Shown: one piece after another, positions 8,113 through 8,378 of the stretch
Position numbering within the stretch: the first letter of the stretch is position 1
Layout: each line of letters opens with the position of its first letter
Assembly (NCBI GenBank): GCA_003158495.1
Contig: PMJT01000072.1
Coordinates: 9,953-18,330, forward strand
Reading direction: 5' to 3'
Length of the DNA: 8,378 nucleotides
Origin: Chloroflexota bacterium
GTDB lineage: Bacteria; Chloroflexota; Limnocylindria; Limnocylindrales; CSP1-4
The notes under the pieces: model-generated
The model's input: only the letters and a program-made list of their open reading frames with translations
What the model was told of the DNA's origin: nothing
Database searches by the model: none
Program-made: the position numbers and the translations under genes

Positions 8113-8120
8113 TGACCTGG

Positions 8121-8125
8121 CCTCC
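8121..8125 (-). promoter_or_regulatory. Shine-Dalgarno GGAGG before the CTG start of lspA
   Basis: GGAGG on the minus strand sits in the 33-bp gap after the ileS stop, 8 nt before the CTG at 8112 that opens the lspA frame. No standard start codon in the lspA frame lies near it, so it is the main evidence for the CTG start. Confidence 0.5.
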
Positions 8126-8145
8126 GATGTCGTGATTGCGTAAGC

Positions 8146-8378
8146 CTAAGGGGCGACGGCGCCGCGCATCAAGCCGACCCGCGCAGGTCCCGAATCGAGG
8201 TCGACTTCGTCGAATCCGGCACCGGCCGGAACCGGCCCGAATTCGATCCTGCTCCGTGTCTCGACCTCGACCGACGCGAGGTACGGCCGAAGCGCTTCCT
8301 GCACCGCGGCTGCGGCCTCGACGCCGACCGCGACCTCGTCGTCGAGTTCGACGGCGGCTTCCTTGCGGGCATCCTGGA
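8146..8378 (-). CDS. ileS: Isoleucyl-tRNA synthetase, C-terminal end (5' part outside the window)
   Basis: IleRS attaches isoleucine to its tRNA. Only the last 76 residues are here, ending at a TAG (8148-8146). The segment starts QDARKEAAVELDDEVAV, resembling the VQDLRKEAGLEVSDRI region that begins the C-terminal tail of the long, archaeal/eukaryotic-like IleRS type, also found in Actinomycetota and Chloroflexota. It then has a helix (AAAAVQEALRPYLASV), a beta segment (TRSRIEFG) and the typical ending ARVGLMRG. The catalytic HIGH and KMSKS motifs are outside the window. The call rests on this tail pattern plus lspA being next, the classic ileS-lspA order. Another frame over the same bases starts with an ATG but has a low-complexity Arg/Ser composition and is a shadow. 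Confidence 0.8.
   Translation of the reverse strand, partial: QDARKEAAVELDDEVAVGVEAAAAVQEALRPYLASVEVETRSRIEFGPVPAGAGFDEVDLDSGPARVGLMRGAVAP

Noticed and set aside
8112..8148. IleRS-LspA fusion by TAG read-through, since both genes lie in the same frame with one TAG between
   Set aside because: IleRS has a natural ending just before the TAG, and a GGAGG site in the gap explains separate initiation of lspA. Same-frame adjacency occurs by chance one time in three.
8169..8372. A 67-codon minus-strand frame with an ATG at the window edge
   Set aside because: The neighbouring frame gives a convincing IleRS C-terminus ending at 8146; this one is Arg/Ser/Pro low-complexity.

Overview
This window is a stretch of GC-rich bacterial chromosome, packed on one strand with conserved housekeeping genes. 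Every gene reads on the minus strand, so transcription runs from high to low coordinates: ileS (3' end only) > lspA > rluD > gmk > priA > [136-bp gap] > def > fmt > rlmN > rpe (5' end only). Most junctions are overlaps or gaps under 35 bp. I see no mobile elements, RNA genes, CRISPR arrays or horizontally acquired cargo.

Layout. Bases 8146-8378 hold the last 76 codons of isoleucyl-tRNA synthetase. Bases 7504-8112 are lspA, probably started at a CTG. Bases 6501-7499 are an RluD-type pseudouridine synthase, whose stop overlaps the GTG start of gmk (5818-6504) by 4 bp. priA (3207-5789) follows after 28 bp. The only real intergenic space, 3071-3206, holds a short hairpin just after the priA stop, an imperfect dyad, and a good -10 box (TATACT) only 8 nt before the def ATG. 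This suggests a second transcription unit, def-fmt-rlmN-rpe, with a leaderless or nearly leaderless mRNA. def and fmt overlap by 4 bp (GTGA), and rlmN and rpe by 1 bp (TGATG).

How the genes work together. def and fmt are the two ends of the N-formyl cycle: Fmt formylates initiator Met-tRNA, and Def removes the formyl group from new proteins. ileS, rluD and rlmN serve tRNA charging and rRNA/tRNA modification. gmk makes GDP from GMP. priA restarts stalled replication forks. lspA matures lipoproteins. rpe belongs to the pentose phosphate pathway. Clustering of priA, def, fmt, rlmN and rpe, and of ileS, lspA and rluD, is widespread in bacteria. Here the two clusters are joined by gmk, and genes that often lie in between (rpoZ, coaBC, metK, rsmB) are missing.

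Organism. The high GC, frequent GTG starts, the GVGKD P-loop in guanylate kinase, the long-tailed type of IleRS and a Pro/Arg-rich LspA N-terminus fit a high-GC Chloroflexota lineage, or less likely Actinomycetota. This is inference from family impressions, not from a search. I found no convincing undescribed system. The points most worth checking are the probable CTG start of lspA and the compact promoter/dyad before def.
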